Counted from the stretch's first letter, positions 33,827 to 45,286 are shown. The stretch is DNA of 64,000 nt from Larix kaempferi (GCA_027924585.1 BSBM01000637.1:3906001-3970000), one strand, 5' to 3'. The notes: generated from the letters alone by a model not told the origin. Numbers and translations: made by a program.

Positions 33827-34806
33827 TGTTGTAGAAATTTCTCCCTACGGATAGGTAGAAACTCTCTTAGGTTAAAGTAGACTTTAACTGACTCTAAACT
33901 AAGACAAAAAGATAACAAATTCTACCTTGAATTCCTAGATCTAAACAAATATCTCAAGATTATATTGCTGTAAGAAATAGAAGAGATCTAACTGACCTTC
34001 GATCCGATTGCTCGTCCTAATGGTCGTTTCAATCTCCAAGTCCTCGCGAATGAAACTGTCAGAATAAAACCAATATACAAGCATATACAATTCTCTATCA
34101 ACTTGAAATATGAGTTAGGATCTAAATCTATAAAAGATACAAATCATATGATTGAAACAAAATCAACACACATGATTTGGGAAACAAGACAAGTTATGTT
34201 TTATTACCAACTTGAAGCCACTTACAATGGTTGCTTGATATCCAAGCCAACTCCCAGCTCCAAGTGCTTTCTCCTCTAGCTATCTCCACAAAGATTCAAT
34301 ATCATAAGTTTGATGTCTCCAAGAGTCGTCCCCCTTTTCTCATGGAATGCCTCTCTCTTATAGTGTGTAGTAGGGTTAACCATCAAGAGAGAAGAATGGA
34401 TCTTGGAAATGTTTAGTGGATCAGGCCCACTAATCTGAGAAGGTGAGTTAGGATTGAATTAGGGATACCGATCCTAAAAAATCTCTCGAAGATCAAGATC
34501 CCACAACCCATGGCAAAAAAGGATAAAAAAGGAGTACTACGCCTCTTAAACTGAGCATAGCGCGGTAGTACCGCGTGGCAGAGAAAGAGCATAGCGCGAT
34601 AGTGGGGACTACTGTGCACCTAAGCTGGAGAAAGGCACAACAGTGTAGGTATATGAAGTCTCAGCTGGGTTGATTCTTGACAGGATAGGTTTGTCTTCCA
34701 GGATCATTCATCATTTTTCTCTTCTGGGTGTTTTAAGTAGCAAGGGAAGTGTCGTCAACTATTTATATGGTGAAGACGAGACACTGTGAAATATGGAGGT
34801 ATAACA
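33827..34806 (-). repeat. 5' LTR of Tat element B
   Basis: 980 bp, TGTTGTAG...TATAACA on the plus strand, collinear with 5664-6643. The roughly 61 differences are mostly transitions, several in the CpG-rich GCGGTAGT words (about 34534-34640). It is followed by target-site copy ATGTT and then by copia 3' tail. Confidence 0.92.
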
Positions 34807-35294
34807 ATGTTGTTAGGAAAAACCTTTAAAGAGTTTCTTGCAACCCGCAAGAACTCTAAAGATCATCCCAAGACTGATTATGAGCTTACTGCTCAACCTA
34901 TCGTATCTCTAGGGCTGGTTACATGCCTCTAGTAGCAAAACTTCGAAAGAGCATCTTATCTCAAACTATAGGATTTCCCGAGATCTTTTCTATGCTACAA
35001 GCACAACCTATCCACGACCACAGAGTATCATCCTAATACTCATGATCATACTGATCATCATCATACCATACATCTTCATGATGCACATCATCACATGATC
35101 ATCCTGATCATCATCATAGCATTGTCCTGATGCATATCATCTGAAGCATTGTCCTGATACTCATCATCATCGTATAATCGAACTGATCATACAAAGCATC
35201 CACCTGATGCATATCATCACACATGATCATCCTGATCATCATACATAGCAGTAACTGGAGCATCGTCCTGATGCTCATCACATAGTGCTTACAT
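34807..35294 (-). repeat. Copia element A 3' tail, inner part
   Basis: Non-coding sequence between RNase H and the nested Tat insertion. It has a third copy of the 120-bp unit, then dense TGATCATCATCA and CATCATCCTGATGC words. These are the reverse complement of the repeat language in the plus-strand copia tails at 50467-51948 and 59487-61059. Confidence 0.75.
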
Positions 35295-36056
35295 CTAAAA
35301 CCATGGTAAGGATCCTCCTATCACCATGCTTCGAATGGATCTTGCAAATGTGTCCCAACACTTCTTCCTCGAAGTATCTTCTATCTTAATAACACCAAGC
35401 CTCTCTCTGAAGTACTCAAACTTCACTCTAGATAGTGGTTTCGTCAACACATCTGCAACCTGCTCATCCGTTGCAACATACAGGAGACTCACTGCTCCTC
35501 TCTGCACCATATCCCTGATATAGTGATATTTGATCTCGATGTGCTTTGACCTATCGTGGAACACAGGGTTCTCAGACAACTTCACACAACTTTGGTTGTC
35601 ACAAAAGATATAGGTAGCATCCAACGGGAGATAAAATAACTCATACAGTAGCTTCCTATGCCATACTGCCTCACAACTAGCCGAACAAGCTACGACATAC
35701 TCCGCTTCGGCTGTACTCAATGCTACACAAGACTGCTTCCTGCTAAACCAAGAGATCACACTTGATCCCATACTGAAGCAGCACCCTGAAGTGCTCTACC
35801 TATCTGCACCACTGTTTGCCCAATATGAATCAACATAACCCTCCAAGTTAAATCTTTGATACGCATCATAATTGAGCCCATAATCAATTGTACCCTTCAG
35901 GTACCTGAGAATATGCTTTATAACAACCAAGTGAACACCTCTGGGATCCGTCAGGAACTGGCTCAATGTGTTCACTGCAAAGCAAATATCCGGCCTCATG
36001 TTCGTCAGGTACATCAAGGACCCAATCATCTGACGATACACTGTGACATCAACCAG
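35295..36056 (-). pseudogene. Copia RT tail and RNase H
   Basis: 36041-35796 carries the conserved copia block YRQMIGSLMYLTNMRPDI followed by HILRYLKGT. 35771-35295 carries the copia RNase H with AEAEYVVACSASCEAVW, IFCDNQSCVKLSENP and the terminal ADVLTKPLSRVKFE. The Asp of the first block (normally D-x-D-W-A) reads YVDSYWA. A stop at 36057 and another near 35793 break the frame. It is the 3' end of copia element A, continuing the RT in the fused ORF. Confidence 0.85.
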
Positions 36057-38069
36057 CTAATATGAAGCATCACATAGAAGCTTCAGGTTCGATGCCATAG
36101 GTATGGCCATGGCCTTGCATTCCATCATCCCGAACCGCTTCAGGATCTCTACTACATACTTCCCTTGTCCAAGGAAGATTCCATCTGCACTCTGCCACAC
36201 CTCCATGCCTAGAAGGTAAAGCATCATCCCCAAGTCCTTCATCTTGAACTCGGCAGCAAGCTTCCTCTTCGTGTTGGCAATCAACCTATCCTCACCTCTA
36301 ACAAACAAGTCATCCACATACAATAGTAGTATCACTGGATATCCTTCCTCAACCTTGTAGTAAAGGTTGGAATCCACTTTACTCTTGGTAAAGCCCAAAC
36401 TGGATAGAAAGCTTTTTATCCTCCCATACCAAGTCCTACGAGCTTGCTTCAAGCCATACAAGGCTTTCTTCAACCTGCACACATATGACTCTCTGTCATG
36501 TGTCTCAGAACCGAGTGGCTGCTCCACATACACTTCATCTTTGACTACACCATTCAAGAAAGTTGTCTTGACATCCATCTGGTGTATCCTCCATTTGATC
36601 ACTGCAACCATAGCAAGTATTGTTCTGATGGAAGTGTATCTAGCTAGAGGAGCAAAGGTCTCTTCATAATCTATTCCCTCTTTCTGGGAGAAGCAACAAG
36701 CCACAAATCTTGCCTTGTATTTCTCTATGCTTCCATCTGTAACATGCTTGATCTTATAGATCAACTTGAAAGTCACCACAGACTTCCCTTCTAGTCTTGG
36801 GACCACATCCCAAACATCATTCTTCATGATCGATTGATATTCCTTGACCATGGCATCCTTCCATTCTTTCTTTTCCGCTTCCTCTTCATAACTAGAAGGT
36901 TCTTTGTTCATAATGTCAAGGAGCAAGGCAACATAGCTAGTGTGTGACCTTGTCCTTTTCCTTTCTTTGTGTTCCTCTTCTGGAATACCATACCTTTCTG
37001 CATCTTGGATGAGCTCTCTAGCCCATGTAGGTTTCCTCTTGTGAGAGGTCTTCTCATGGGGTGGATCTACAGGTTCTTGTGGATCTTCAATTTCACGATC
37101 TTCTTCTGGAATTGCTTCATTCATAGTGGTGTCTTGAATTCTGGTTACCCTTGGTTCTTCATTGTCTTCAACAAGTGTTTTCCTTGACTGGTATTCTTCT
37201 GGTGAGGCATCAGCTGGGAATTCACCGAAAAAGGTATCAAATGTAAATTGCTCTGCATGAGAGGTGAGATAACCAGCATGTTCACTTGAATCATTAAGAT
37301 CAATAACTCTCTGTTTCACAAAAGGTTCTCTGTTGATCTTAATTTTATTCGGTTGACCATTGTAAGGCAACCATAAATGGGACCAGTCAGTTGCAAAGTG
37401 ACCTTTAAGATTCTCTAACCAGTCCCTACTTAACCACATCCCATAGGCTTCTGGGATGTCATCTATCACAATGTTAACTGTTTGATGGATCCTGGGATCA
37501 GCTGGCAGCGTGAGCAGAATGTTTCTCAATTTGCCAACCACTTTGACTTTGGATCTGTCAAGTTGCACAATCTGGGTTGGACAAGGTTCCCACATTGCAT
37601 TCAATTTTCTGCAAATAGAGAGGGGCATCACATTTGATGATGCTCCCGAATCTCTCATGCAGCTGTGTACATTCCGGTTGAAAATCTCAAAAGTAAGCAA
37701 GAAAGGAGGAGTTCTCTTACTTGCTGGTTTTCGATCATCAGTTTTAGTGACAAAGTCTAGATTATTATTCTGTGACTCTCCAGGCTGTTTGACTATCATA
37801 TTTTTAGGTAAATAATCCCTCATAGCGGGAATCTTGAGTAGCTCAAACAGAGAGATGTTTGCTTTGACTCTTTTTAGGTCGTCAACCAGGTTGTACTCCA
37901 TTTGAGGGAGGACTGTATCCTTCTGTGGGACAGTCTTGTTTCTTACGGGAACCGGGGGAGAAGATGAAGGTTCTTGAGGTGGTTGTGGTCTTGACCTTGT
38001 ATTATAAGTATGTTGTGTGTTAAAAACTGCCTCAGGTTCTTCTTCTTCTTCACACATAGGAAGTTTCAA
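36057..38069 (-). pseudogene. Fused ORF: Ty3/gypsy protease joined in frame to Ty1/copia reverse transcriptase
   Basis: 670 open codons. Residues 1-290 are gypsy-type: NTRSR linker, FELLKIPAMRDYL, retropepsin active site D140-S-G-A-S-S-N-V-M-P, then YGMWLSRDWLENL. From about residue 305 the sequence is copia: PTWARELIQDAERY, EWKDAMVKEYQSIMKNDVW, YKARFVACCFSQKEGIDYEE, the LKKALYGLKQA block, and active site Y584-V-D-D. Integrase and the usual copia upstream domains are missing. The junction lies near 37110-37230. Upstream, the same frame runs back through two stops (38076-38078, 38091-38093) into gypsy gag. It is a chimera of two superfamilies. Whether it arose during reverse transcription or by deletion at the DNA level is not shown. 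Confidence 0.8.
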
Positions 38070-38090
38070 AAATCAACCCACAACATCGAC

Positions 38091-38984
38091 CTATGGATCA
38101 TCTTCTGCTTCTTCTTTAGGTAGTGGAGGATCCGGGATAGTCTGATCATTGGAAGTGTCAGGGGTGACTTGAGATTCTGTTGCCAATGCTCTAAAAATAG
38201 AAAATAGTTCAACATTTGTGAGTGCATCTGCCAGATTTGATGGTGGTGGATTTTGTGGAGGATGGTAAGGTCTCCTAAACGGTGGTCTTACAAAACCTTT
38301 GTTCTGATTCTGATTATCATTAGTGTTCCTCTTCAAATCCACCATTTCATTTGACATCTTCTGAAGGAATTTTTTTATGTCAAACATATCAAATGGATCC
38401 TTGTTTTGAATTGTGGGTTTAGGGACATCCTCAATTTTCTTCTTGGAAGTTGAATGTTGTCCTTCTGAAGATTCAGGGTTTTCTTCCAAACAAAAGATGT
38501 CCTTCTCAACTTGGATTGCTTCATCAAATGCTTCCAGTAAAGTAACCTTTTGTGCCCTTTTGACCCATATTGCAATAGGGGGAGGCAGACCCTTTTCATA
38601 ATAAGCCACCAATAATTCTTCAACAAAAAGAAGATTGGTAGGAATTCTATTTTTGAGATATGAAAACCTTTGATTAAAGTCTTTTACCCTTTCTTTTCCT
38701 TTGGTTTTCATGGAGGATAACTATAAGACAAGATCTTGCATTGTTTTCTCATCCTCAAATTTCTGGGTAAAATGTTTCTCAAATTCATCCCAGGAAGTTA
38801 TAGATTGGGGCGGTAAAGCAAAATACCAAGTGGCCGCTCTACCCTCAAAGGTGTATGGAGAGAGTCTGCATACTACATCCTTGTGTACCATGCTTCTAAG
38901 CCTAATTGCCTGCATGAAAGTTTTTATATGATCCAACGCAGGTATCTTATCATCAGGGTTGTATTTAGGCAGCCATTTCTCAGG
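38091..38984 (-). pseudogene. Gypsy gag fragment (capsid and C-terminus), left copy
   Basis: Begins abruptly inside the capsid at PEKWLPKYN (38984), with Tat 3' UTR repeat sequence on the other side. Capsid marks are AATWYFALPPQSITSWDEFE and a VKDFNQRFSYLKNRIP block. A TAG (38718-38720) replaces the GAG seen in the right copy, which reads QDLVLELSSM. The C-terminus is Pro/Asn-rich. The same reading frame continues past a TAG at 38091 into the protease/copia RT ORF. It matches 45287-46139 without indels. Confidence 0.8.
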
Positions 38985-39439
38985 TATCTTATGTTTAGAG
39001 AGTCTGAAAAGAACTAAGAAGACTCCAACAGTCCTTTTTTGTAAGGTTAGCCTCATCGCCCGAAAAAGGGTAAAACAACGCGGGAGAGGACTCTTCCAGT
39101 CATGATTGGATGGAGTATTCCTTTTTCGTAAGTAGTGCCCCCTAGTCTGAAAAAGGGGTAAACTATCACTAGGGATACGATCATTCAAATCCTTTTACAA
39201 GCGTGAACGAATCAATTTCACTTGGCAATCTTTTTCTATTTAGGGAGTCTGAAAAGAGCTTAAAAAGGGCTCCATGAACAACTTTTTCATGGTTGATGAC
39301 CGAGTATGACAAAGGAAAAGTAAACTCGGCACAGTTCCTTTTACATAAATAGTCTAGCGAGGCCGGATAAAGTGATAAACCTATACTCGTTAGACACACC
39401 TTTTTACTCCAATTGTTTAATGAGAACGATAATGGTATC

Positions 39440-40745
39440 AAAAGCACTCAGAATCTTTTTCATGTTTTGATCCAGAGCACGAAAAAGGAAAAGTAAGCTC
39501 AAACCACTTTTCATGTTTTAACCAAAGCACGAAAAAAGTGAAAATTAAGCTCAAACACCATCTTACTGTTTTTAACGAGCTCAAAGATAGGTTGGAAGAA
39601 TGCTCATGATGTCTGCTTCATTTTTTAACGAGCTTGTAACAGAAAATGAACTATGCTCAGGATAATTTTCATGGTTTAATGAGCTTGAAACCTAAAAAGG
39701 AAAGTATGCTCGAAAATTTTCCCAATGGTGAACTTCTTCCCGTCATGAAATCCAAATGTTGGTACATGCCCCCAGCATGATTGCTAGAAGTAAGTGACTT
39801 AGCTCCAACGTGGTGAGGAGAGGCGATCGAGTTGACTTCAACATAACTTCCAAAGGTTGAAGACATGCCCCCAAGCTTCATTTAATTCGCCTAAGGTATA
39901 GGCAAGTGAAGAGAAGGTTCAGGTACTAAGTCTACGAGGAGACTCGACTCAAAGGGAAAGGATATGTTTCATTTTTAATGAGCTTGACACAGGAGTAGAA
40001 CTTTGCTCAGACTACTGGTTTCATTTTTTAATGAGCTTGAAGCCAATGGTAAACTCTGCTCATGGTTAAGGCCCATTGACAGGTTCCTTCCCAACATGAT
40101 GACCAGAGGTTGGTAAATGCCCCCAGCATGATTGCTAACGGCTAAACATGCCCCCCAAGCTTCGTTTCATCTGACTACTATTCTTCCTTACCCAAAAATC
40201 CTAGCTACTAATCCGAATGTGTTCACCAAGGGGGGTAGGGAGAACCAGGACCAAGTGACCCAGGCAGATGAAATGAGGGTTCAAATCCTAAGTCTAGCGA
40301 GAGACTCGAACAAATGGAAGGGAGATCTATTTCATTTTTACACAAGCTTGAAATAGATAATAACAATGCTTGAAAGGGTCCTTTTTATTTTTTAATGAAC
40401 TTAAAACGGAAAGAAATTATGCTCGAAGGTAGTTTCGTTTTTACGCAAGCTTGAAACCGAAAGTAAACTATGCTTGGGATTGATTTCATTTTTACACAAG
40501 CTTAAAACCAAAAGTAAACTGTGCTTGAGGGTTGGTTTCATTTTTTAACGAGCTTGAAACAGAGAATAAACTATGCTCGTAGGAATCTATTTCATTTTTT
40601 AACGAGCTTGACATAGAAAGGGAACCATGCTCATGAGTAGTTTCATTTTTACACAAGCTTGAAACCAAAAGTAAATTATGCTTGTGAAAATGGTTTCATT
40701 TATTAACGAGCTTGACACCAGAATAGAACTTTGCTCCAAGCATCC
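39440..40745 (-). repeat. Degenerate tandem array in the Tat 3' UTR
   Basis: About 16 units roughly 45-55 bp apart, each built on TTTCATTTTTTAACGAGCTTG (or ACACAAGCTTG), GAAACNNAAAGTAAACTATG and CTCG/CTTG. They are densest at 40330-40740. Related single units occur in the 3' UTR of element B at 8100-8500. Tat 3' UTRs are known sources of satellite repeats. Confidence 0.75.
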
Positions 40746-40751
40746 CCCCCC

Positions 40752-42296
40752 TTAGGGGGAAGAAACCACTAAAACATGTGGAACATTTAGGGAAGTCTGG
40801 TGACTAGGAGTCATGTGATGAGTGGGCGTCACAAAGGAAAGCTGATCAATGGTCAAAATATTCCCATGATGGGGAAAATACATCACTCGGAAGAGTGAGG
40901 ACACTACAGCCTTCATTGCATAGACGTAATCACGTCCAAGGAGTAGATTAAAATCTAAGGGACCTTGGACGACCATGACATCAATACAGACAGTTTTCCC
41001 TCCCAAAGTGATAGGTAACTGAGGAAGGGACCCTAAAGGTCCAGTAGGCCTTCTATTGAAAGCCAGTATCTGGTCAGTGACGGGCACAAGCCAAGGAGAA
41101 CCTAAGGCTTGCCAAGCAGTTGAGGATAGAATACTAATAGAAGCTCCTTCATCAACTATCATACAAAAAATTTCTTTATCGAAAACTCCTACGGATATTT
41201 GAAAAGGAACACTCGAAGGAAGACGAGATTCTATTAGACCATTCCAATCAAAGGAAATAACCTCAGTACTTGGAGGGGGTCTTGCAGAAATGGACAGGGT
41301 TTCTCCTTGCCAAGGACATCCTAAACCAAGAAGGAAAACATTAGCAGTTTCCAATTCACTCTCACTTGGAAGATAAGAATGAGACAAAGAGTGTGTCAAG
41401 GTGACTGCTTCAGTGTGGACTTTCTCCAATGAAAGAGCGGGATCGAGTGGGGATGACAGCGACTCGATTGATTCACTCGCAGGAGGGAGAGTGGGATCAA
41501 TTGCAGATGAAAATGAATTGATCAATTGGCCAACCAGCAGGGGGTCGAGGGACAACTTACTATGGTCTGTTGGAGGCACCAATTGAGAACTAGTAATATC
41601 TTCCAACCATCGTGAGGCTTCATCCATGCTTGGACAAAGGAAAGTACGGTGCATACCCTTGCATATCAAACAGGGATATAGGACTTTACCCTGCCTACCT
41701 TTCACCAAGGGGTCACTGGTTGAGGGAGTGTCATCGACATGATGGTCAGAGGTTGACGATACAAGTGGTTTGGGGTTTTTAGACCACACTTCTGATACAC
41801 GGGAAAGACCAGGGCAATCCTTGAGAAGGTGATCACCCTTACAAAGTTTGCAAGGGAACTTGGGCTTACGGGGTGTTTTCATAGAATGAGTGCCATTAGA
41901 GGCAACTGGTTTACGCTTGGTCTCTTCCTTATCCTTCTTCTTCTTAACTTTCCTTTTCTTCTTCTTCTTGTCCACCTGATTACTAACACTATTGCTTTGA
42001 TTAGGTGAGGAAGAAGGAATGGAAGAAGATTCATCTGACGAAGAAGGGGAAGGATTAGTTTGGGATTGACTCTCTCATGGTGGAGAGTTAACATTCGAAA
42101 CATTGGGTGCAATCGGAATTACCGGATTGAATAACCATATCGGTAATCCTATGGTTAATCCAGGAAGATTTAACGTGGCAATAAAGGGAGGACCAATATC
42201 TCCAACTGGAGGAAAAGTAAAAGGTACCCCTTGAAAAGGGGTCTCCGGATTGGTAGTCCCAGAAGGAGCATGGGTGCATGGAGGTGGATTCTCCAT
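40752..42296 (-). pseudogene. Shortened Gag plus protease of Tat element C
   Basis: An ATG at 42296 begins a 73-aa Pro-rich Gag start (MENPPPCTHAPSG) ending at a TGA near 42075. From 41975 a 407-codon frame follows: a lysine-rich tract, two CX2CX3HX4C knuckles (CKLCKGDHLLKDC, CLICKGMHRTFLC), a long Ser/Pro linker, and a retropepsin with VDEGASISILS, LGSLPQLPITLGGKTV and FNLLLGRDYVYAM. The capsid domain is absent between the start and the knuckles. The reading frame is well preserved for a deleted element, which might mean recent origin or retained function of the nucleocapsid-protease part. It ends beside the 3' UTR array. Confidence 0.75.
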
Positions 42297-44222
42297 GGAA
42301 CAAAACTAAGTGATGTGGACGAAGTCTTGTTAAAAAGAACTCAAAAACCCTCAGGCAACCGAGTGTGCGAAAGGGGATCTAGGAAAAGACAAGGCTCACA
42401 GGCCAAAAGAGCAAGCTCAAAAAACTATACTGAGGCGGCTGCCACAGTAAGCAAGCTGTAGAACAAAATGGCCAGAATGCTGACAAGCAGCCCTACAAAG
42501 AAAAAGACCCTCTACAAGATAGCAAGCAAAACCTCCTAACTAAGAGCTGGAGACCTCAACAAATTGTATCCTTCGCAAGGTGATGAAATCCAAGTCGAAC
42601 AATACAAAATGAGAGACCAATATGAGAAGGGTATCCCTCTACCAAAAGGGATTCTGGGTAAAAGAGCCCTAGTAGAAAAGTCACTAAGCTACCTCGTTCA
42701 TGACACATTGGAAAAGGTTTTGGGTGCTTCTGCCTTATCACCCTTGCATTACTATGAATTATAAGGAAGAAAATGATCGATGTTGCCTTAGGGCTAAGTG
42801 GAGTGCAGCATTCCATAGAGTCCGTCCGGTTCTCAATCTCACGGCCGTTTAACCCCTGAAAGTTAAAAACAGTCAGGAGGCCCCTCCACAAACTGGCTGT
42901 GACCGTGTCAATAAATAATCGAGGATTTTAGTTCCCTAAAGAAAATGACTATGTCTCAGATGAAAAATGACAAGAGGGAATTATTTTGATGCCTATCCCC
43001 GATGTCCTACCTAACTACCAAATTCTTTTGATTTCCTCAAGTGAGGTTAATGTTGGTTTAGTTAGGGAGATTAATTTTAGAGGCTGTCTTACTCAATCGG
43101 GTAAATGGACGTGAAACTTGGTGGTATTGTGACGACCCAAACCATGCAAATGAGAATGAATCGAAATGAGCCTTTCTATTCGATGAACACTAGCTAAAGT
43201 AAGGGAGAATTCTTTCCGTTCCCAATATGCACAACCCCATGCACATGCAATTTTATTCCTTTTCAAAATGATAGAAAGAAGTAAAATATGCACCCAAAAC
43301 TAACCCAAAGTAATGAAAAAGTTCTTCATATGAACACCAAACGTAATGATTCTAATCCATTTCCTATCTTTTTACACTTGAAAAAGACACATCCAAGCTA
43401 TGGAAAGAAAGATTCGACAAATGCTTCCAATCAAATGCAAGACAAAGAGAAGAACCTAATAATATTGTCTAACTCAAATGCACATAAATATGAAACAAAC
43501 ATTTCTTCTTCTCATGAATGTAATACCAAGAATGTCAAATGATTAAATTAAAGCAAGAAGAATACCTATGTGCTTCAATTTCATGAATATGGTAAAAGAA
43601 CGACAAAATCAAGCTTCTCTTTGAACTAAAGTGGAGGCAAGGAATCAATCTTTTCAAACAATCATTAGATAGGATGTAAAGGAAATAAGATGCCAAGCAA
43701 TCCAAACACGCCAAACACACCAAACCAAAAAATGATCTCAAAAGCTTAATATGGGCCAACATGGATCCAAATCTCGAAAAGACCCAAAAATAACCAAACA
43801 AGCCAAATAAACACACTTTCCAGGAACTACCGCGAGCCTGCAGGCCACCTGGGAGCGGTACTGATAGACTACCGCGCTCTAGACAGCGCGTAAGGGGCGG
43901 TACTGCTAGACTACCGCGCTATAGACATTGGTTAAGGCGCAGTACTGCTGAACTACCGCGCTCTAGACAGTGGTTAAGGCGCGGTACTACCGCACTGTAG
44001 GCAATTACGGGGGCGCGGTAGTGTGTGAACAGAGGGAAAGAGGCAAAATTTTAAGAAAAGATTTTAACTTTTCAAGGGTTTGCCAACCCAGAGGACTTAC
44101 TGATCTGTAACAAAATTCTAATGCAGAGAATAGGGAAGTGAATGAGGGTGAAAGAACCCAATTCTTACAGTCAATAAGTGAAATTGAAAGCAAACTTCAC
44201 AAGCAAAGAAAATGGATTCAAG
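42297..44222 (-). other. 5' leader of Tat element C
   Basis: No sense-strand domain. 42335-43200 matches the leader of element B. 43820-44035 is a palindromic repeat block (listed separately). 43200-43800 is AT-rich with nothing recognisable. Confidence 0.6.
43820..44035 (-). repeat. Palindromic GCGGTACT/CTACCGCGCT repeat block
   Basis: Four to five units of about 45-48 bp around CTACCGCGCTCTAGACAG and GGCGCGGTACTGCTGAACTAC. Each unit is internally self-complementary (GCGGTA...TACCGC). Related words occur in both LTR types and in the other leader and 3' UTR. Confidence 0.7.
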
Positions 44223-44240
44223 TCCCCAGTGGAGTCACCA
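44223..44240 (-). promoter_or_regulatory. Primer-binding site, tRNA-Arg type (element C)
   Basis: The minus strand reads TGGTGACTCCACTGGGGA five bases after the LTR end. The same primer class and spacing are seen in element B. It differs at one early position from TGGCGACTCC. Confidence 0.8.
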
Positions 44241-44245
44241 TTTTC

Positions 44246-45286
44246 TGTCGTGAGAAAATCTCCCTATGGATAGGTAGATATCTCCTTGGGATTAGAAAAG
44301 GCCCCTGATTTCCTACCCAAGACAAAGATTAAACAAATAGACACTATAGTCCTCCTAGATCTAGTTCACACATCAGCTAACAAGCTATGGAAATACAAAT
44401 CAAGCAGATGGCATACCTTACTTTGATAGTTGTCCTGCTGCTCCTAAGTTGCTACAGCTCCAGCCTTTGATTATGGACTTATGAACCTGTTCACAAAGGA
44501 AAGACAACACCTTCTCCAACGCAATATATGTATAAACAAAGATCTAACTATATAAATAGAGACAATTTCATGCATTCATCATTAAAGACATGAAAATGAG
44601 AGGAATAAGCTAAGTTATATTAATGATAGAAAAGCCAAAAGAAACTGATTACAATGTTATACCTTGATGTCCAAAGTAGTAGCACCTCTTTCCATGCTCT
44701 CCAACACCACCCTTGCAAGACTCATAGGATCATAGGTTTAGTGTTTCCAAGATCATCCCCCCCCATAGCTCATGGATGGCTCTCTTTAAGTAGGATTTGG
44801 GAGGCCAACCACTAAGAGGAGATTATGGATCTAAGTGAATAATATGTGGATCAAAGATCTAAATTATGCCAAGGAGGGAAAGTGAGATGGGATTCGAAGG
44901 GGTACCTCATCCAAAGAAAATCTCCATGAGATCCAAGATCCAAAATAAAAGGGATAAGCCTAAACCAAAACTACCGCTCCCCTATAACTAAGCAAAGCGC
45001 GGTAGTACCACTCCCCCATAGGCATGCAGAACACGGTAGTTTGATACTACCGCTCCCCAATAGGCATGCAGGGCGCGGTAGTTCCAGAAGGCTTAATTTT
45101 TGGAGGTGGTTAATGTGGGTTTCGACCCCTTGCTTGTTGGATTTTCTTCCAAGTGTGACTAGGGAAGGTACCAACATTAGAATGAAAGGTCCTAACACCC
45201 TTATGAAGAATAAACATCATGTTTTCCATGGTGGTGAAACATGTATATTCTCACTTACACATGGTGTGGCAATTTGAGTTATAACA
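44246..45286 (-). repeat. 5' LTR of Tat element C
   Basis: The plus strand starts TGTCGTGAGAAAATC and ends TTGAGTTATAACA. It shares CTCCCTATGGATAGGTAGA near its start with the element B LTR, but the bodies differ. GCGGTAGTACC words are clustered at about 44965-45085. The partner LTR is missing from the window. Confidence 0.8.

Larger units (their letters stand above)
5664..34806 (-). mobile_element. Tat-lineage Ty3/gypsy retrotransposon (element B), host of the nested gypsy
   Basis: The two LTRs (5664-6643 and 33827-34806) are both 980 bp and collinear, with about 61 mismatches by hand count (about 94% identity). The flanks are ATGTG (5659-5663) and ATGTT (34807-34811), a 5-bp target-site duplication with one change. 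The PBS matches tRNA-Arg, as in Ogre/Tat elements. Internal order on the minus strand is leader, gag, PR, RT, gypsy RNase H, IN and a second RNase H, then an antisense PMD-like gene and a long 3' UTR. Gag is split by the 13.4-kb element at 17385-30793, so the original length was about 15.7 kb. Every coding part carries stops, so it is dead. Confidence 0.9.
4555..37150 (-). mobile_element. Ty1/copia element A, split by a nested Tat element
   Basis: Its parts in minus-strand order are RT (about 37150-36057), RT tail and RNase H (36056-35295), 3' tail with repeats (35294-34807), the nested Tat element (34806-5664), the rest of the 3' tail (5663-5148), and the 3' LTR (5147-4555). The tail on both sides of the nested element is the same kind of sequence as the tail of the plus-strand copies at 59487-61059. 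The 5' LTR, gag, PR and IN are missing. The 5' end is instead joined to gypsy gag-protease sequence near 37110-37230 (see the fused ORF). Confidence 0.7.
38985..45286 (-). mobile_element. Tat element C, internally deleted and 3'-truncated
   Basis: On the minus strand it has a 5' LTR (44246-45286), tRNA-Arg PBS, leader, a shortened gag, PR, and a 3' UTR dominated by tandem units, ending at 38984/38985 without a 3' LTR. Gag capsid, RT, RNase H and IN are all missing. Similar gag copies flank it on both sides and overlap by 853 bp, so the flanks are not a simple insertion site. It looks like a non-autonomous derivative later trimmed by recombination. Confidence 0.75.
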
